From Burkholderia cepacia GG4 (GTDB lineage Bacteria; Pseudomonadota; Gammaproteobacteria; Burkholderiales; Burkholderiaceae), in assembly GCF_000292915.1 (NCBI RefSeq), contig NC_018513.1, positions 1 to 64,000 on the forward strand: a stretch of DNA of 64,000 nucleotides, in the 5' to 3' direction. Of the stretch, positions 61,245-64,000 are shown piece by piece (within the stretch, counting starts at the first letter, position 1; every line of letters begins with the position of its first letter). Made by a program: the position numbers and the translations under genes. The notes under the pieces are model-generated. The model saw nothing but the letters and a program-made list of their open reading frames with translations. It was not told where the DNA came from and searched no databases.

Positions 61245-61694
61245 ATGAACAGACGGTTCGCATCGATCGCGTTGATCGCCGCCGGCGTGTGGTTCGCCTG
61301 CGGAAACGCTCGCGCGGATTGTTTCGACGAGGCCGCCCGCTACCAGAAGGTCAATCCGCTGATCCTGCGTGCGATCGCCTGGCAGGAATCGCGCAACCGG
61401 CCCGACGCGCAGAACAAGAACACGAACGGCTCGGTCGACTACGGCCTGATGCAGATCAATTCGATTCACCTGCCGGCGCTGTCGCGCTACGGCATCGGCC
61501 GCGACACGCTGATGGAACCGTGCAAGAACGTCTACATCGCCGCGTGGCATCTGCGCCAGAAGATGAATCGCTACGGCAACACCTGGCAGGCCGTCGGCGC
61601 CTATCATTCTGAAACGCCGTCGCTGCGCGACAAGTATGCGCGGCAGATCGCCGGCATCCTGACGCAGTGGAAGCTGCTGCCGCCCACGCCGTGA
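61245..61694 (+). CDS. lytic transglycosylase, SLT domain (IagB/BapC-like)
   Basis: A 149-residue exported enzyme that opens peptidoglycan. It has a signal peptide (RFASIALIAAGVWFACGNA, cleavage after ARA near residue 23), then a small SLT domain. The catalytic Glu is in AIAWQESRNRP (near 44). The other SLT blocks (NTNGSVDYGLMQINSIHLPA, CKNVYIAAWHLRQ, AVGAYHSETP) are present. It resembles the specialised transglycosylases that act with secretion systems or pili, which suits its place beside the gsp genes. Confidence 0.92.
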   Translation: MNRRFASIALIAAGVWFACGNARADCFDEAARYQKVNPLILRAIAWQESRNRPDAQNKNTNGSVDYGLMQINSIHLPALSRYGIGRDTLMEPCKNVYIAAWHLRQKMNRYGNTWQAVGAYHSETPSLRDKYARQIAGILTQWKLLPPTP

Positions 61695-61880
61695 CGCCGC
61701 ACCGCATCGCGCGCTGACACCGCGCCGCTCGGCCGGCGCGCGTTTGATGCACAATGCGGGCTCACGCCGCAGTTTCGACTGGCCCCGGGCGACCGGCTTC
61801 GGACGACCGGCTTCGGGCCGATCGCGCCCCGCAAGGGCACCGCGGCCGCTTTTTCATCTTTTCCGTTGGTGCAAATCGTT

Positions 61881-63194
61881 ATGAATCCGGCAATGAACCA
61901 GCCGTTGCCCGTCACCGTGCTGTCCGGTTTCCTCGGCGCCGGCAAGACCACGCTGCTCAATCACATCCTCGCGAACCGTGCGGGCCTGAAAGTCGCGGTG
62001 ATCGTCAACGATCTCGCCGCAGTCAACATCGACGCGTCGCTCGTGCGCGATGCGCAGGCGCTGTCTCACGTCGAGGAACGTCTCGTCGAGATGTCGAACG
62101 GCTGCATCTGCTGCACGCTGCGCGACGACCTGCTCGTCGAGATCCGCAACCTCGCGGCGGACGGCCGCTTCGATGCGATCGTGATCGAATCGACCGGCAT
62201 CGCGGAGCCGATGCCGATCGCCGAAACCTTCACGTTCGTCGACGACGACGGCGCATCGCTGTCGAAGGTCGCCCGGCTCGACACGCTCGTCACCGTGGTC
62301 GACGCGTTCAATTTCCTGCGCGACTACGGTTCCGACGATGCGCTCGCGACGCGCGGCATCGCTGCGTCGGAGCAAGACGATCGCACGCTCGTCGAACTGC
62401 TGATCGAGCAGATCGAATTCTGCGACGTGCTGGTGATCAACAAGGCCGACCTCGTCGGCGCGGACGAACTCGCGCGCCTGCAGCACATCCTCGCGCGGCT
62501 CAACCCGCGCGCGCACCAGGTCGTCTCGACGTTCGGCAACGTGCCGCTCGACGAAGTGCTGAACACGGGCCGCTTCGATTTCGACGAGGCAGCAAACGCG
62601 CCGGGCTGGCTCGCGTCGCTCGATCAAGATCACACGCATTGCGACGACCCCGAGTGCCACGATCCGCATCATGCGCACGTGCACGGTGAAGCCGACGAAT
62701 TCGGTATCGGCAATTTCGTTTACCGTGCGCGCCGGCCGTTTCATCCGGCACGACTCTGGGCACTGCTGCATCAGGAGTGGCCGGGCGTGCTCCGTAGCAA
62801 GGGCTTCTTCTGGCTCGCGACGCGCAACGACATCGCGGGTTCGCTGTCGCAGGCGGGCGGTGTCTGCCGGCACGGCCCCGCGGGCCTCTGGTGGGCCGCG
62901 CAGGATCGTGCGGAATGGCCGGACGACGACGAGCTGCTCGCAGAAATTCGCACGGAATGGCAGGGCGACCTCGACGACCGCTCGATCGGCGATCGCCGTC
63001 AGGAACTGGTGCTGATCGGCATCGGGCTCGACGCCGATGCATGGCGCGAGAAGCTTGACGCATGCCTGCTCACCGATGCGGAATTCGCGCTCGGCGCAGC
63101 GCAATGGACTGCGTTCGACGATCCGTTTCCGGCATGGGATGTCGACGCGCACGACGACGACGAGCCGGGTGACGCGCAGATCGTGCACGCGTAA
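61881..63194 (+). CDS. G3E-family GTPase, CobW/ZigA-like zinc metallochaperone
   Basis: A 437-residue protein. The GTPase domain has Walker A SGFLGAGKTTLLNHIL (near residues 11-26), the metal motif CICC in MSNGCICCTLRDDL (near 76), the ESTGIAEPMP switch and NKAD (near 190). A linker carries a His/Cys/Asp cluster (HTHCDDPECHDPHHAHVHG, near 255-273). The CobW C-terminal domain (RPFHPARLWALLHQEWPGVL) follows. This layout is that of the zinc-associated YciC/ZigA subgroup, usually controlled by Zur; I did not find a clear Zur box. Confidence 0.88.
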   Translation: MNPAMNQPLPVTVLSGFLGAGKTTLLNHILANRAGLKVAVIVNDLAAVNIDASLVRDAQALSHVEERLVEMSNGCICCTLRDDLLVEIRNLAADGRFDAIVIESTGIAEPMPIAETFTFVDDDGASLSKVARLDTLVTVVDAFNFLRDYGSDDALATRGIAASEQDDRTLVELLIEQIEFCDVLVINKADLVGADELARLQHILARLNPRAHQVVSTFGNVPLDEVLNTGRFDFDEAANAPGWLASLDQDHTHCDDPECHDPHHAHVHGEADEFGIGNFVYRARRPFHPARLWALLHQEWPGVLRSKGFFWLATRNDIAGSLSQAGGVCRHGPAGLWWAAQDRAEWPDDDELLAEIRTEWQGDLDDRSIGDRRQELVLIGIGLDADAWREKLDACLLTDAEFALGAAQWTAFDDPFPAWDVDAHDDDEPGDAQIVHA

Positions 63195-63282
63195 CGCGCG
63201 GTAAAAACGGTCAGCAAAAAGTAACCGTTAAATCTTGCAAGAGTGGTGCGGACTGTGGCGAAAATGCCGCCGCACCCAACAA

Positions 63283-63310
63283 AAAACCCGCCGAATGGCG
63301 GGTTTTTTTT
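63283..63310. terminator. bidirectional rho-independent terminator
   Basis: AAAACCCGCC (63283-63292), GAAT loop, GGCGGGTTTT (63297-63306), with A- and T-runs on both sides. It can end both the CobW-like gene and hup, which converge here. Confidence 0.9.
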
Positions 63311-63325
63311 GGAACAGGCGCTGAA

Positions 63326-63604
63326 TTAACGCTTGTTGACGGCGTCCTTGAACGCCTTGCCAGCCGTGAACTTGACCGTCTTGGCTGCCGGGATCTTGAT
63401 GGTTTCACCGGTCTTCGGGTTGCGGCCCGTACGTGCTGCGCGCTTGCCCGAACCGAAGCTGCCGAAGCCGATCAGCTGAACCGCATCACCCTTCGACACG
63501 GCTTTCTTGATAACTTCGAGCAGCGTGTCCAGCGTTTCGCCGGTTTGAGCCTTGCTGGCGCCCGTTTGGGCGGCGACGGCGTCGATCAGTTCCTGTTTGT
63601 TCAT
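63326..63604 (-). CDS. hupB: DNA-binding protein HU
   Basis: A 92-residue histone-like protein. It has [20 protein letters not shown], then [20 protein letters not shown] with the DNA-intercalating loop [13 protein letters not shown] and the terminal helix [14 protein letters not shown]. All HU/IHF family landmarks are present and the N-terminus is HU-type. A ribosome site AAAGGA precedes the ATG. Whether this is the alpha or beta type cannot be settled. Confidence 0.95.
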   Translation of the reverse strand: MNKQELIDAVAAQTGASKAQTGETLDTLLEVIKKAVSKGDAVQLIGFGSFGSGKRAARTGRNPKTGETIKIPAAKTVKFTAGKAFKDAVNKR

Positions 63605-63655
63605 TAAGGTTCCTTTTTCAGGTTAGGTTTGACACGAACAGCGCGAACGCGCCGA

Positions 63656-63683
63656 TTATACGTGCGCGAACCGTGCCGTCGAG
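63656..63683 (-). promoter_or_regulatory. sigma-70 promoter of hup
   Basis: On the minus strand, a perfect TATAAT lies at 63661-63656. A TCGACG -35 candidate (4/6) at 63683-63678 has a 16-nt spacer. It is about 50 bases upstream of the HU ATG. Confidence 0.55.
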
Positions 63684-64000
63684 AGTCAGACTCCGACGTC
63701 ACAGCGCCGAATCCTGGCCCGCGCGACGTGCCGGCCGGCTTGCCGGCGGCCACCCCGCGGTACGGCGTTGCTATGATAGCGCAGCGCAAACCCAATAACG
63801 ACAAGGGTTTCAAAGATTTTCATCGGTATTTCGCCGAATGATTCGTCGATTGCCCGTTTTTTGACCTGCGCCAACCGAACAGGAGACGCGGCCGGGTTCG
63901 CCCGCGCGCAACGCCGTTGGCTTTTGCCGACGGCGCGCCGGACACCTCCGCGCAATCCCTTGCCAGGCTTGGCTGCCACGATTTTTGTTTCGCATGCCCG
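63684..64000. other. right-edge region, no gene recognised
   Basis: Only short, unconvincing frames. A hairpin GCCGTTGGC TTTT GCC-ACGGC sits at about 63913-63934. A gene may start just beyond the edge. Confidence 0.45.

Overview
The window has the hallmarks of chromosome 1 of a Burkholderia, most likely of the cepacia complex. GC content and codon bias are very high, gene density is high, and it carries a Burkholderia-type ergothioneine pair (egtB-egtD), the fliLMNOPQR flagellar cluster, and a type II secretion locus in which gspC is inverted between gspF and gspG. Species assignment is an inference; no search was run.

Layout. 1-110: promoter of an rRNA operon that reads off the left edge. 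393-3441: a catalase-like peroxidase/cytochrome b561 pair facing an ECF sigma/anti-sigma pair, separated by two mirrored, nearly identical ECF-type promoters. 3442-5270: largely non-coding, with six copies of a bipartite direct repeat that each hold a near-consensus DnaA box, then a second DnaA-box cluster, then tRNA-Val(GAC). 5572-6929: SigJ-like sigma factor and an AhpD-like protein. 7470-9693: egtB-egtD. 9918-11124: three small exported proteins. 11373-16426: type III restriction-modification operon whose Res nuclease motif looks broken. 16763-23235: porin, TctDE-like two-component system, and an ABC importer of the nitrate/sulfonate/taurine type. About 23340-23790: ISAs1-type transposase relic.

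23995-30055: orphan LuxR-type regulator and a chaperone-usher fimbrial operon. 30283-37526: the most interesting region. Two small peptides with 15-residue double-glycine leaders of the microcin V type lie directly downstream of a complete dedicated type I exporter: a TolC-like channel, an HlyD-like adaptor, and an ABC transporter with a C39 peptidase domain. Divergently beyond the exporter, in a locally AT-rich patch, are a degenerate JmjC/cupin-like gene and a CPBP membrane protein, the best immunity candidate. This reads as an undescribed two-peptide class II microcin-like system.

37638-42089: fliR-Q-P-O-N-M-L (transcribed L to R). 42327-44606: lrgAB with a divergent LysR regulator. 44673-49174: EmrB-type MFS pump, MarR regulator, a small membrane protein and an OprM/NodT outer-membrane factor, without an adaptor gene. 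49202-60877: T2SS genes gspD-E-F, inverted gspC, and gspG-H-I-J-K-L-M-N. 61245-63604: lytic transglycosylase, a CobW/ZigA-type G3E GTPase and HU.

Most genes are on the minus strand and many operon members overlap by ATGA or TGATG, which indicates translational coupling. Start sites were chosen from Shine-Dalgarno position, overlap with the upstream stop and usual family length; several differ from the longest possible reading frame.
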